DNA of 63,611 nucleotides from Lacticaseibacillus hulanensis (GTDB lineage Bacteria > Bacillota > Bacilli > Lactobacillales > Lactobacillaceae), in assembly GCF_004010095.1 (NCBI RefSeq), contig NZ_RRYD01000016.1, positions 1-63,611 of the forward strand, given 5' to 3'. Shown here one piece after another: positions 1-8,470 of the stretch. The notes under the pieces are model-generated. The model saw nothing but the letters and a program-made list of their open reading frames with translations. It made no database searches and was not told where the DNA came from. Each line of letters opens with the position of its first letter. Position 1 is the stretch's first letter. The translations under genes were made by a program, and so were the position numbers.

Positions 1-618
1 CGTGCGCATGTGAGTGAGTACGCATCAAAGATGCTACTCACTCATCAAGCTGGGCGGCACACCCGAGGCCCAGCCCGCACCCTCCGGCCAAACCCCACAA
101 CGCTCCGCTGGATAGAAAGTGACATCCAATTGCCTCGTATTGGTAGACTCCATAACGTCCATGAATCGTGATGGAGTCCGGTACGACAGTTAATTCTGCT
201 TTATATGGTGCCGTCGTAAGCCTTATATTTTAACCACTATGTAGCGACTGGGCGGGGTCGGTGCGTGTGTAGTGCGGCTGGGATTTTCCTGTGAAAGCTA
301 TGGTGAGAGAAGACCGATGCGGGTTTTGCATCGGGCTTCTCCACACCATAGCCGGCAAAAATTAAGACCCGCTAGGAGGACAAAGCTTTCCCAGCGAATC
401 TTAACAACACATATTAAGTTCGTAACCCCCAAAAACAGATGCGGGGCTCAATTTTTAGGTTGAAGACCCCGCTTTTGGGGCTTCAACCGGCCGCACGGAA
501 AATCCCAGCCGCACGGAACGCGCACCGGCACCGCCCAGTCGCGGCCCCTAGACCACTCAGTACCCAACAAGCACAAAACCACTTACGTTGCCGGACAACG
601 ACAGTCCTCCAAGTTTGG
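1..618 (-). repeat. Large structured intergenic repeat, copy A
   Basis: This stretch has no credible gene. Read on the minus strand from just after the permease stop, it matches copy B at 47968-48576 in the same block order. A small hairpin lies at 586-600. An outer stem pairs 244-265 with 521-542. An 18-bp inner stem pairs 272-289 with 497-514. Three arms lie at 297-352, 362-404 and 458-488. A further hairpin around 149-177 has GACTCCAT arms, a 62-nt GC-rich box lies at 50-111, and a 16-bp hairpin lies at 11-44. The element probably runs past the left window edge. It may be a structured RNA or a non-autonomous mobile element; the sequence alone does not decide. Confidence 0.75.
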
Positions 619-624
619 GCCCGG

Positions 625-2064
625 CTATTTATCCAGCTTGACCTCATCCAGGGGAATCAGCTTGGTCTTGTGCCGGACTTTGTAGTAGACGTACAAAATG
701 ATAAAGAGCGGCACGGACATGTACGATATGAGCAGCCGTGACCAGTCGAAGTGCGTCACCGACTGCAAGTCCTGCCCCAGGATTACGATGATGCCCATCA
801 GCAGTGCGAGCAGCGGCCCGACTGGGAACCATTTGGCGTGGTACACAAGTTCTGAGACCGCGTGCCCCTGCTTAATGAACGCGCGCCGGAATCGGTAGTG
901 CGAAATCGCAATCCCGAGCCACGCAATGAACCCGGTCAACCCGGATGCCGCAACCAGCAGTGTGTACACGTGCGGGCCCATGATGCTCGTCAGGAACGTG
1001 AGCGCACCGACAGCTGTTGTCGCCAGCAACGCCGGTAGTGGCACCCCGCGCCCGTTCGTCTTGCTAAAAATCCGCGGGGCAAAGCCAGTGCCGCCCATCG
1101 CCCAGAGCATGCGCGTTGATGCGTACATCCCCGAGTTCGCCGACGACAACACGGAGGTCAGAATCACCGCGTTCATCACGCTGGCCGCGCCGGCAAGTCC
1201 CGTGCGTTTGAACACAAGCGTGAATGGCGAAATCGCCACGTCGCTGGCCCCGGAACCCAGCAAGTTGGGGCTGGTGAACGGAATAATGGCCGCAATCACC
1301 GCAATTGCGAGGATGTAAAATAGAAGAATCCGCCAGAACACCTGCTTAATCGCCTTGGGAATGCTCTTTTCCGGCGTCGCCGATTCCCCCGCCGTGATAC
1401 CGATTAGTTCGGTACCCTGGAAGGAGAAACCCGCGACCACGAAGACGGATAACGCCGCGGGCCAGCCGTTGTGAAACGGTGCGTCCCCCAGTGTGTAATT
1501 GCGCAGTCCAATCGCCGGGCCGCCGCCGAGGATGCCGAAAATCGTGAGCACACCGACAATCAGGAAAACAATGACGGTGATGACCTTAATCATCGATAAC
1601 CAGTACTCGGTTTCCCCGAACGCCTTCACCGAGATGATGTTGATGGCGAAGATGAGCACCAGAAAGCCGAGGCTGAAAATCCAGCCGGGCACGGCCGGTA
1701 GCCAAAAATGCATCAAGATGGCAGTCGTGGCCACGTCCACCGCAAGCGTAATCGCCCAGTTGAACCAGTAATTCCAGCCAAGCGCAAAGCCCAAAGCCGG
1801 GTCAACAAACCGGCTGGCGTATTCGGAAAAGGACCCGGAAACCGGCATGTACGTGGCCATCTCGCCAAGGCTAGTCATCAAAAAGTAAACCATCAGCCCA
1901 ATTGCGCAGTACGCCAAGATGGCGCCACCCGGGCCGGCCGTGGCAATCGCGGAACCGCTGGCGACAAACAGCCCCGTGCCAATTGATCCCCCAAGGGCAA
2001 TCATGGACAGGTGCCGTGTTTTCAGCTCGCGGGCCATTTCGTTATCGTGTTTTGCTTGTGCCAA
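625..2064 (-). CDS. Amino-acid permease, APC superfamily (LysP/GABA-permease type)
   Basis: Integral membrane proton-coupled amino-acid importer of about 479 residues with some twelve hydrophobic segments. The N-terminal stretch RHLSMIALGGSIGTGLFVASG is the APC substrate-binding signature of the AAT subgroup, and FQGTELIGITAGES after TM6 is typical of LysP-like and aromatic permeases. The start is set at a TTG six bases after AAGGAG; the longer reading frame would include the ribosome binding site. The substrate cannot be fixed from sequence; lysine is a reasonable guess. The gene stands alone, divergent from the GH31 gene, with a terminator-like hairpin in its leader (2116-2146). Its stop lies about 30 bp from repeat copy A. 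Confidence 0.85.
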   Translation of the reverse strand: MAQAKHDNEMARELKTRHLSMIALGGSIGTGLFVASGSAIATAGPGGAILAYCAIGLMVYFLMTSLGEMATYMPVSGSFSEYASRFVDPALGFALGWNYWFNWAITLAVDVATTAILMHFWLPAVPGWIFSLGFLVLIFAINIISVKAFGETEYWLSMIKVITVIVFLIVGVLTIFGILGGGPAIGLRNYTLGDAPFHNGWPAALSVFVVAGFSFQGTELIGITAGESATPEKSIPKAIKQVFWRILLFYILAIAVIAAIIPFTSPNLLGSGASDVAISPFTLVFKRTGLAGAASVMNAVILTSVLSSANSGMYASTRMLWAMGGTGFAPRIFSKTNGRGVPLPALLATTAVGALTFLTSIMGPHVYTLLVAASGLTGFIAWLGIAISHYRFRRAFIKQGHAVSELVYHAKWFPVGPLLALLMGIIVILGQDLQSVTHFDWSRLLISYMSVPLFIILYVYYKVRHKTKLIPLDEVKLDK

Positions 2065-2115
2065 GAGAAACTCCTTATTATCTGATATTACACATTTTGT
2101 CACGGCAATTTTCGC

Positions 2116-2186
2116 CGCAATATTAAAAGGGCGACCCGATTGTTAAGGCCGCCCAGCCGAATGCCCGCCGTCCTTGCAGATGCGGG
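2116..2186 (-). promoter_or_regulatory. Tandem hairpins in permease leader, possible attenuator
   Basis: On the minus strand, about 50-120 nt before the permease start, a hairpin with arms TGCCCCGC and GCGGGCA is followed by a second with arms GGGCGGCC and GGGTCGCCC, then TTTTAATATT. The second looks like an intrinsic terminator placed before the gene, as in transcription attenuation. I did not recognise a lysine riboswitch or T-box core. Function is inferred. Confidence 0.4.
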
Positions 2187-2351
2187 GCACGTTTACGCGG
2201 AAACATGCTAATTTGCACATAACAGCATAACATTATTTGTGACATATTAAAAATGCTGGGATTAACTTTTCCGCGAAATGTCACTTCACTTAGCGACTTC
2301 AGCGACGCTTTGCGGTATTCTATAGCCAAGTAAAATACGGAGGAAATTCCT

Positions 2352-4901
2352 ATGCCAGAAAATCCGAATGCCATCCACGATTTAGCGAACCCAGAAGGCA
2401 CCATCACCTTCACCTACCATAATTGGCACGCCCGCATCAGCGCCGTGAACGACCACATTGTGCGCCTCACCGTGACCAGCGCCGATTCATGGCCGACCCA
2501 GCCCAGCATCCCGGCCGCAGTGACCACGCAAAAGCACGCTGATGCCACCGTCGCAACTGGTGGTAGCGGTCAGGAATACCAGACGCCAATCGTCATTAAC
2601 CACGATAGTCAGGCCCTCGTCCTCAGTGGGAACACCGCTGCCCTTGGGAACTACCTGCTAACAATCACGGATGGCAGCCTCAGTATTGCTGCCGGCCAAG
2701 ATTTGCTGGTGCGCCAGTCCCTGCCCCAGCTGGTGTCCGCCGATGCTGCAAGCGCCGACCCAGACAGCGACGTGAAGACCGCCCACTGGAGTACGACCAT
2801 TAAGACGCGGCCGCACGCGCACTACTTCGGTGGTGGCACCCAAAACGGAATTGTGACCCTTAATGACCGGCTGATTCAGATTAGGAACGAAAACCGCTGG
2901 ACGCTCGGCGGGGTGTCCAGCCCCGTGCCGTTTTTCTGGAGCACCACCGGCTACGGTTTCCTCAGCAACACGTTTACCCCCGGCACCTACGACTTCAGTA
3001 ACCCCCACTTCGGCGCGCGGCTGCTGCACGAAGATGCGGTGTACGACGGTTACCTGATTCTGGGGCAAACGCCGACTGCAATCATTCACGGTTACCACGA
3101 ACTAACCGGGCTGCCAGCGCTCATGCCGCGGTTCACCTTCTACCCGGCCCACTTCAACGCCTACAATCGGGACTACTGGGTGGCGGTCACACCTGATTCG
3201 AGCGGCGCCGTGCAGTTCGAGGACGGTAATTGGTACAAGGAATACCAGCCCGTAAACCCGGAAACCTTCAACACGGGCTACCGGCCGGGAACCATCACCG
3301 TAGCCGGCCAGACGCTAATTCCTAACGTCTACGGCAGCGGCAACGTGACCTTCACCGACGCCGATGCAAGTGGCAACCCCAAGTCCGCCATCCACGAATC
3401 ACTGAATGGTGAACACGACTACCAGTTTTCCGCGCGCGCCGTCATTGACCGCTACCAGAATGCGGGGTACCCCCTGGGGTGGCTGCTGCCCAACGACGGA
3501 TACGGAGCTGGTTACGGACAGACCAACTCGTTCAGCGGTGATTTGGCCAACCTCGCCCAATTCATTGAGTACGCGCGTGCCCACGGTGTGGCAACCGGCT
3601 TGTGGACGCAAAAGGCCGTGAAGCCGCAAAACCCGGAGCAACCGGCAAAGGGGGAACGCGACCTGAACGCCGAAATTGCCGCGGGTGTGCGCGCCCTCAA
3701 GACGGATGTGGCGTGGGTTGGCGAAGGTTACACGTTCGGCCTGAACGCCACGACCAAAGCCGCCAGCGCGCTCAACGATGCGGGTCTGCGTCCGGCAATC
3801 GTAACGCTCGACGGCTGGGCTGGCAGTCAGCGCAGTTCCCTGATCTGGACTGGCGATCAGGCCGGCAGCAATTGGCGCAACATTAAATCCCACATTGGTA
3901 GTTACCTCAGTTCTGGTCTGTCCGGCAACCCGAACATCGCCAGTGACGTCGATGGTATTTACGCTGGCAGCGACCCGATTGTCCAAACCCGTGATTTGCA
4001 GTGGAAAGCCTTCACCCCCACCTTCTTTGCCATGGACGGCTGGGGCGATGTGGCCAAGCACCTCGGCCTTGAGTTCGGCGATCAAACCGCGGCGATTAAC
4101 CGAGCGTACTTGGAATACCACACCAGCCTGGTGCCGTTCTTGTACAGTCTGGCCGCAAATGCGCGGTTAACGGGCCAGCCAATCATGCGACCAACCTGGT
4201 GGCTTGAGCAAAACGACTACACCTACAGCGATGATTTGAACGACCAGCTGCTCCTGGGTGATGCCTTCCTCATCGCCCCCATCACGACGCCGTACCACCA
4301 GGATGAGCGTGGTAACGCAGAGCGGGCCAGTGTCTACCTGCCCACCGGCGATTGGACCGACTTCTGGTCCGGCCGCGAATATAACGGGGGCACCACCATC
4401 AGCAATGTCCCCGCGCCACTTGGCCAGACGCCAATCTTCGTGCGCGCTGGCAGTATCGTTCCCCTCGTCGCGCCGCACATGACACCGGACCAGCTGCCGA
4501 ACACCCGCCGGCTTGATTATTATCCAGGATACAACCAGAGCAGTTTCGTTCAATACGACGATGACGGCCAAACACCGGCATACGCGCACGGGAAGCAGGC
4601 GCAGACCCGCATTGATGCAATCATGGATGACGGAGACACTGTCCACATCACCATTCATGCGACCACTGGCACCTTTGCCGGACAGGAATTACGCCAGGCA
4701 ACGACCGTGTTCATTCCGTGCTCAACCGAGCCGCGGTACTCAGTCGTCCAGATGAACGGCGAACTAATTAACGTACCGAAGCGCTTCGGCATGCGCGCCG
4801 GTGATCCGTTTGCGGCCATGCGCACCGAAACGGGCTTCACAATTGAAATCCCGGCGGTCAACATCAGCGCCAACACCTTTGAAATTGAGGTCGGGCTATA
4901 A
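2352..4901 (+). CDS. Glycoside hydrolase family 31 (alpha-glucosidase-like)
   Basis: Cytoplasmic 849-residue enzyme with no signal peptide, expected to cleave or transfer alpha-glucosyl or alpha-xylosyl units. The N-terminal part is a beta-sandwich, followed by the GH31 TIM barrel. A likely nucleophile is Asp near residue 452 in LKTDVAWVGEGY. A likely acid/base is Asp near residue 502 in WTGDQ, followed by LSGNP and SDVDGIYAGSD. The RDLQWKAFTP segment recalls GH31 members acting on isomaltosyl or cycloalternan-type glucans, but that assignment is tentative. Start ATG follows GGAGG. It is a single gene with no sugar transporter beside it, so the substrate must enter by another route. Confidence 0.88.
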   Translation: MPENPNAIHDLANPEGTITFTYHNWHARISAVNDHIVRLTVTSADSWPTQPSIPAAVTTQKHADATVATGGSGQEYQTPIVINHDSQALVLSGNTAALGNYLLTITDGSLSIAAGQDLLVRQSLPQLVSADAASADPDSDVKTAHWSTTIKTRPHAHYFGGGTQNGIVTLNDRLIQIRNENRWTLGGVSSPVPFFWSTTGYGFLSNTFTPGTYDFSNPHFGARLLHEDAVYDGYLILGQTPTAIIHGYHELTGLPALMPRFTFYPAHFNAYNRDYWVAVTPDSSGAVQFEDGNWYKEYQPVNPETFNTGYRPGTITVAGQTLIPNVYGSGNVTFTDADASGNPKSAIHESLNGEHDYQFSARAVIDRYQNAGYPLGWLLPNDGYGAGYGQTNSFSGDLANLAQFIEYARAHGVATGLWTQKAVKPQNPEQPAKGERDLNAEIAAGVRALKTDVAWVGEGYTFGLNATTKAASALNDAGLRPAIVTLDGWAGSQRSSLIWTGDQAGSNWRNIKSHIGSYLSSGLSGNPNIASDVDGIYAGSDPIVQTRDLQWKAFTPTFFAMDGWGDVAKHLGLEFGDQTAAINRAYLEYHTSLVPFLYSLAANARLTGQPIMRPTWWLEQNDYTYSDDLNDQLLLGDAFLIAPITTPYHQDERGNAERASVYLPTGDWTDFWSGREYNGGTTISNVPAPLGQTPIFVRAGSIVPLVAPHMTPDQLPNTRRLDYYPGYNQSSFVQYDDDGQTPAYAHGKQAQTRIDAIMDDGDTVHITIHATTGTFAGQELRQATTVFIPCSTEPRYSVVQMNGELINVPKRFGMRAGDPFAAMRTETGFTIEIPAVNISANTFEIEVGL

Positions 4902-5045
4902 CCAAACGCTCTCGGTCACAATTATATTATCAAAAACAAAGGGCCCGAACTCCCAGAACTTCAAGCCTTATAAGGATAATCAAGTAGCCACATTTTAACG
5001 ATAATACAACTAAAGTCCGATTTTTAATTATCTTTCAGCGCAGGG

Positions 5046-5073
5046 TTGCCGTCTCCACTATTAGAGCTATAAT
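5046..5073 (+). promoter_or_regulatory. Sigma-A promoter of small membrane protein gene
   Basis: TTGCCG (5046-5051), a 16-bp spacer, and TATAAT (5068-5073), 33 bp before the ATG at 5107. Confidence 0.6.
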
Positions 5074-5106
5074 GTAGTCAATAAATACGAAATAGGGGTT
5101 GATAGG

Positions 5107-5322
5107 ATGAGTCCTTGGTTGGTAGCATTAGGCGTATTACTGATCGCAATTGGCGGGTGGCAACTTGTGCGAAACCGCAAGTACATGCATTACCTCAAAA
5201 CTTCTGCGGGTGCATCAACACCCCCGTTCACCCTGCAGGCGGTCTATAGCAGTTGGGTGGTAACGGTAATGCTGTTTGTTGCCGGGTTCGGCGTTATCCT
5301 GTTGTACTTCACGAATCGGTAA
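5107..5322 (+). CDS. Small two-span membrane protein, unknown function
   Basis: A 71-residue protein with two hydrophobic segments (about residues 3-19 and 49-68) joined by a basic, polar loop, so probably a membrane hairpin. I recognise no family. A near-consensus promoter lies just upstream and a hairpin terminator about 95 bp downstream, which supports a real single-gene transcript despite the weak ribosome binding site (AGGGG). Confidence 0.6.
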   Translation: MSPWLVALGVLLIAIGGWQLVRNRKYMHYLKTSAGASTPPFTLQAVYSSWVVTVMLFVAGFGVILLYFTNR

Positions 5323-5413
5323 ATCTTGAAAAAAATTGGCGTCATTTTATCTTTTCAGTGCCTGATTATCTTATTTTGAGATAATGCACTGACTCGGTCA
5401 CAGCTAAAGTCTC

Positions 5414-5458
5414 AAAAAAGGCCGAAATTCTGAGCTTTCAGAATTTCGGCCTTTTTAT
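5414..5458 (+). terminator. Intrinsic terminator, likely bidirectional
   Basis: Arms AAAGGCCGAAATTCTGA and TCAGAATTTCGGCCTTT form a perfect stem with A-rich and T-rich flanks, between the small membrane protein gene and the convergent gene at 5607. Confidence 0.85.
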
Positions 5459-5606
5459 TTAGGCACAGTAACTAGGTTCTGTTAACCTCAACTTCGACAA
5501 AAAAGAATAAATAGTTAGAAGCTAATTTTTATGTACAAATCTGATGGAACCAAAAACCAAATTTCTTGCAGTTTTGAATTAATGCTCCAACTTACGCAGT
5601 ATAGCT

Positions 5607-6074
5607 TTATATGTTGCTGAGACTAAACGGCGCAATCAGACCATAAAATCCAATCGAAGCCAAGTATTTTAGATTCCGATAATTGTATCGCACGCCACCA
5701 GAGGTATCAAAGTAGCCCCAGAACACCTTCTCACCGTAATTAAATTCCAAAACCAAATACAGTCCTTTACGATATACATGTAAATTTTTTATGTTCTTTT
5801 TTGATATTTTTTCGGCATTCTCAGTCATACGCTCGGCGTTATATTTGCCAGACATATCAACGATGTATACCATTTGTGACGTAAAAATCACAACAACAAT
5901 TTTTTCATTACTTTCCGTCAACAAACTGTATCCTAAAAAGGTATCATAGACTGCACGTGCTTGCCTTGACTCTGGATCCATAACTCGTTTTATAGCAAGC
6001 GCATTGTATGCCGGTGCCAAGCGCAATGTATTTTCTAGTTCATCCATTTGATCCCATTCAGGCCATCCCGCCAC
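5607..6074 (-). CDS. Hypothetical protein, 155 aa
   Basis: I do not recognise this soluble protein. It has no signal peptide or transmembrane segment. The middle is beta-rich (KIVVVIFTSQMVYIVDMSG) and the end aromatic (GVRYNYRNLKYLASIGFYGL). Start GTG at 6074 is chosen because AGGGGGA lies seven bases upstream; the nearby ATG is out of frame. Base composition is more AT-rich than the flanking GH31 and rsgA genes, as for the next gene, so the pair may be a small accessory insert. Confidence 0.6.
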   Translation of the reverse strand: MAGWPEWDQMDELENTLRLAPAYNALAIKRVMDPESRQARAVYDTFLGYSLLTESNEKIVVVIFTSQMVYIVDMSGKYNAERMTENAEKISKKNIKNLHVYRKGLYLVLEFNYGEKVFWGYFDTSGGVRYNYRNLKYLASIGFYGLIAPFSLSNI

Positions 6075-6230
6075 AAGTCATTCCCCCTTCGTTTTTGTCC
6101 GTCATCGTCTTCCATGCCTCTCGCTCCTATTATAGGGCAAAGTCACTCATTTTGTCATAAAATTCGTTATGTTATTAAACCAATCCTGTTGTTTTTAAAA
6201 AGAGCAATCTGTTATCATTATGCTATAGAT

Positions 6231-6244
6231 GGAAAGCGCTTTAT
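6231..6244 (+). promoter_or_regulatory. Possible CcpA cre site before the secreted-protein gene
   Basis: GGAAAGCGCTTTAT matches 11 of 14 positions of the palindromic cre core TGAAAGCGCTTTCA and lies between a likely promoter and the ribosome binding site at about 6255. Carbon control is inferred only. Confidence 0.35.
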
Positions 6245-6265
6245 ATTACTCAAGGAGGTATTACC

Positions 6266-6931
6266 ATGAGACTACCTAAGTTTGTTACCGCTGTGCTCTG
6301 CATGATCACACTTTCTGCTGCAATTGCGCCTGCTACTCTCACTTTTGCATCAGACAGCACTTCAACTAATTCTTCTGCAACCTCACAAAAGTCTGATTCA
6401 GTAATAACTTCAGAAGCCAATGACAATGTTGATTTGAATTTAGATACTGCTATCAATGAGGCCTTGGAAGCACCACATCAAATTCCTGAAGGATTCACAG
6501 AACAGGATATAGCAAAAATAGCTGAAGATCTTGAGTTTTACTTCACTAAAGCTGGTACCATAGACGAAAGTGGGACTTACAAAGTCACGAACCCAGAATT
6601 AATTTTTGAACGTGGTGAAGCTGGTGACGCAGAAGCTTTTAAACTATATGTTGCATTATTTGGTGATCGCTCAGACAATGAATTAATAAACTATGCGGCA
6701 TGTGTAGTCGTTGGCACGACACCAATATTCGGTTCAATAAGCATGGTGGCCGACATGATTCGTGACGAAGCTACTGGTAAGTTTATGAAGATTTTAAAAA
6801 CAGGTTCATCTTGGGCTATTGCCACAGCAATTGCAAAATTAGTATCTAAGTTTGCTGGGTTTGTTGGTTCAAATATGACTGTGGCTGGTTTAATAGTTGG
6901 TTTGGTTGCCTCACTGGTATCATGTGCATAA
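6266..6931 (+). CDS. Secreted protein with hydrophobic Gly/Ala-rich C-terminus
   Basis: A 221-residue preprotein. Residues 1-29 form a clear signal peptide (basic start, hydrophobic core, cleavage near TFA-SD). An acidic, Ser/Thr-rich region follows to about residue 75, then a mixed domain. The last 80 residues are hydrophobic and rich in Ala, Gly and Val, with two cysteines (in YAACVVVG and the terminal VSCA) that could form a disulfide. Start ATG has an excellent AAGGAGGT. The layout of leader, acidic spacer and membrane-active tail is reminiscent of secreted pore-forming or bacteriocin-like proteins, but I recognise no family and no immunity or export gene is adjacent. Confidence 0.7.
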   Translation: MRLPKFVTAVLCMITLSAAIAPATLTFASDSTSTNSSATSQKSDSVITSEANDNVDLNLDTAINEALEAPHQIPEGFTEQDIAKIAEDLEFYFTKAGTIDESGTYKVTNPELIFERGEAGDAEAFKLYVALFGDRSDNELINYAACVVVGTTPIFGSISMVADMIRDEATGKFMKILKTGSSWAIATAIAKLVSKFAGFVGSNMTVAGLIVGLVASLVSCA

Positions 6932-6963
6932 TCAATTATCACAGCTCTGACAATTTATTATGT

Positions 6964-7005
6964 AAGAAGGCCCGCAATTCCGTACTTTCGGAATGCGGGC
7001 CTTCT
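6964..7005 (+). terminator. Strong hairpin downstream of secreted-protein gene
   Basis: AGAAGGCCCGCA..TTCCG and CGGAA..TGCGGGCCTTCT form a long stem about 35 bp after the stop. The 3' flank lacks a T-run, so termination may be weak. Confidence 0.55.
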
Positions 7006-7055
7006 ACGTCGAGCGCAACAACAGAGACTGACAATAAAAGTAGCTCAGCAAGGAA

Positions 7056-7102
7056 AAACGACCGAACACTTCAGCAATAACTGAAATATTCGGTCGTCTT
7101 TC
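7056..7102 (-). terminator. Terminator of rsgA
   Basis: On the minus strand the arms ACGACCGAATATTTCAG and CTGAAGTGTTCGGTCGT pair and are followed by TTTT, about 45 bp past the rsgA stop. Confidence 0.75.
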
Positions 7103-7143
7103 CTTGCAGCTCGGCAATTGTGACCGAGTCTCGTTTTTATCTA

Positions 7144-8226
7144 TTAGTGCTTCCGCTTGCTCTTGCTCTTGTCCGCCCGCATGATTGTCACCATGTTTTT
7201 CTTGGAACCAAACATTTTTTCAATCTTCGCGTGCTCCCGGGCACGCCCCCGCAGCTGCGTGTTGGCGGCACCTTCTGCCTGCAGCTGCTGGTAACTGCTG
7301 AAGCGGGCCGGCGCTAACGTCCCGTCCGCAATTGCCGCCTGCACCGCGCAGCCGGGTTCAACGGTGTGCGAGCAATCGTTGAACCTGCAGTTTGCGGCCA
7401 AGGCCAAAATATCCGCAAAGGCCCCGTCCACGTCCGCTTGGGCAATCGCTAGTTCCCGCATTCCCGGGGTATCGATGACAATCCCGCCACCAGGAACCAG
7501 CAGCAGTTGCCGGCTGGTGGTCGTGTGCCGGCCATGTGCGTCGTCCTCGCGAATACCGCCCGTGGCCAGCTCATCACTGCCAAGCAGCCGGTTAATCAAC
7601 GTCGATTTACCGACCCCGGATGAACCCAAAAAGGCATACGTCTTGCCCGGCTCAATCGCCGACTGTAACTCCTGCCAGCCGTCAGCGCGCGTTGCATCGC
7701 AGATCAGCACGGTCGCATCGCCGGCGATTGCGGCCACGTCTTCCACCTGCTGGGCAAAATCGGTGGCCAAATCCGCCTTGGTGAGCACCACGACGGGCGT
7801 GGTCCCACTGTCTTTGGCGACCGCCATGTACCGTTCCAGGCGGCGCAGGTTGAAGTTGCCATCCATTGCCATGCACAAAAACAGGGCGTCAACATTGGCG
7901 GCGACAACCTGCAGATTACTCGTCGTGCCCGCCGCCTTGCGCGTGAACTGACTGCTGCGCGGCAAGAGCCGTTCGATAATCCCGTTGTCACCAGGGTTAT
8001 CCGGCATGCGCACCTGCACCCAATCCCCGACCGCCGGGTAATCTTTCGGGCCAAAGGCGATGTTCCGGTAGCGTCCGGAAACTTGCGCCTGAACGCGCAC
8101 GTCCTCCGTCTGCACCGAATACAGGTTGCGCCCCTGCTGTGCGACGCGGCCGAGCGTGAGGCCCGTGCTGTTCATGGCAGCTATATCAGCGGGTAAACCG
8201 TACTGCATTAATGTGTTACTATTCAA
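7144..8226 (-). CDS. rsgA: Ribosome small subunit-dependent GTPase RsgA
   Basis: Circularly permuted GTPase that assists late maturation of the 30S ribosomal subunit. An N-terminal OB fold (PAVGDWVQV) comes first. The G4 motif TKAD (about residue 147) precedes the P-loop GSSGVGKST (about residue 199), then DTPG, the permuted order typical of the family. A zinc knuckle CRFNDCSHTVEPGC follows near residue 279. The C-terminus is very basic. I prefer the TTG at 8226, 12 bases after GGAGG; the next ATG at 8208 has no ribosome binding site. At about 360 residues it matches the longer paralogue form found in lactobacilli. It has its own terminator downstream. Confidence 0.92.
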   Translation of the reverse strand: MNSNTLMQYGLPADIAAMNSTGLTLGRVAQQGRNLYSVQTEDVRVQAQVSGRYRNIAFGPKDYPAVGDWVQVRMPDNPGDNGIIERLLPRSSQFTRKAAGTTSNLQVVAANVDALFLCMAMDGNFNLRRLERYMAVAKDSGTTPVVVLTKADLATDFAQQVEDVAAIAGDATVLICDATRADGWQELQSAIEPGKTYAFLGSSGVGKSTLINRLLGSDELATGGIREDDAHGRHTTTSRQLLLVPGGGIVIDTPGMRELAIAQADVDGAFADILALAANCRFNDCSHTVEPGCAVQAAIADGTLAPARFSSYQQLQAEGAANTQLRGRAREHAKIEKMFGSKKNMVTIMRADKSKSKRKH

Positions 8227-8422
8227 TTTTTTGTGTGTCCTCCAAAATCCTGGAGGGAAAAGTTCGCTATTGCGTAAGTTGACCCTCCGCCAACATGCCA
8301 ACGCCCATTACAATGCTCTTCTCAGCCATGTTTTCCACACATCCTTTCCACAATTAGCAGGTTGCGCCAAACGCTGAACCCCCTAATTGCCGTACCGTTT
8401 ACGGGTACAAATATTGTCATCA

Positions 8423-8437
8423 TTGTATCATATTATG
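8423..8437 (+). promoter_or_regulatory. Isolated copy of the TTGTATCATA half-site
   Basis: TTGTATCATA followed by TTATG repeats the left arm of the palindrome at 9907-9936. It lies between the MATE stop and the rsgA start, so the MATE gene is flanked by this motif. Confidence 0.4.
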
Positions 8438-8470
8438 CAGGCCGCAAATATCCGGATTGCACGATCTCTG

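Noticed and set aside
272..463. Open frame sharing a peptide with one at 48168-48368
   Set aside because: Both are readings through the repeat arms in opposite copies; the shared peptide reflects the shared nucleotide repeat, with no ribosome binding site.
2065..2351. Lysine riboswitch before the permease
   Set aside because: No L-box core was recognised; only generic hairpins.
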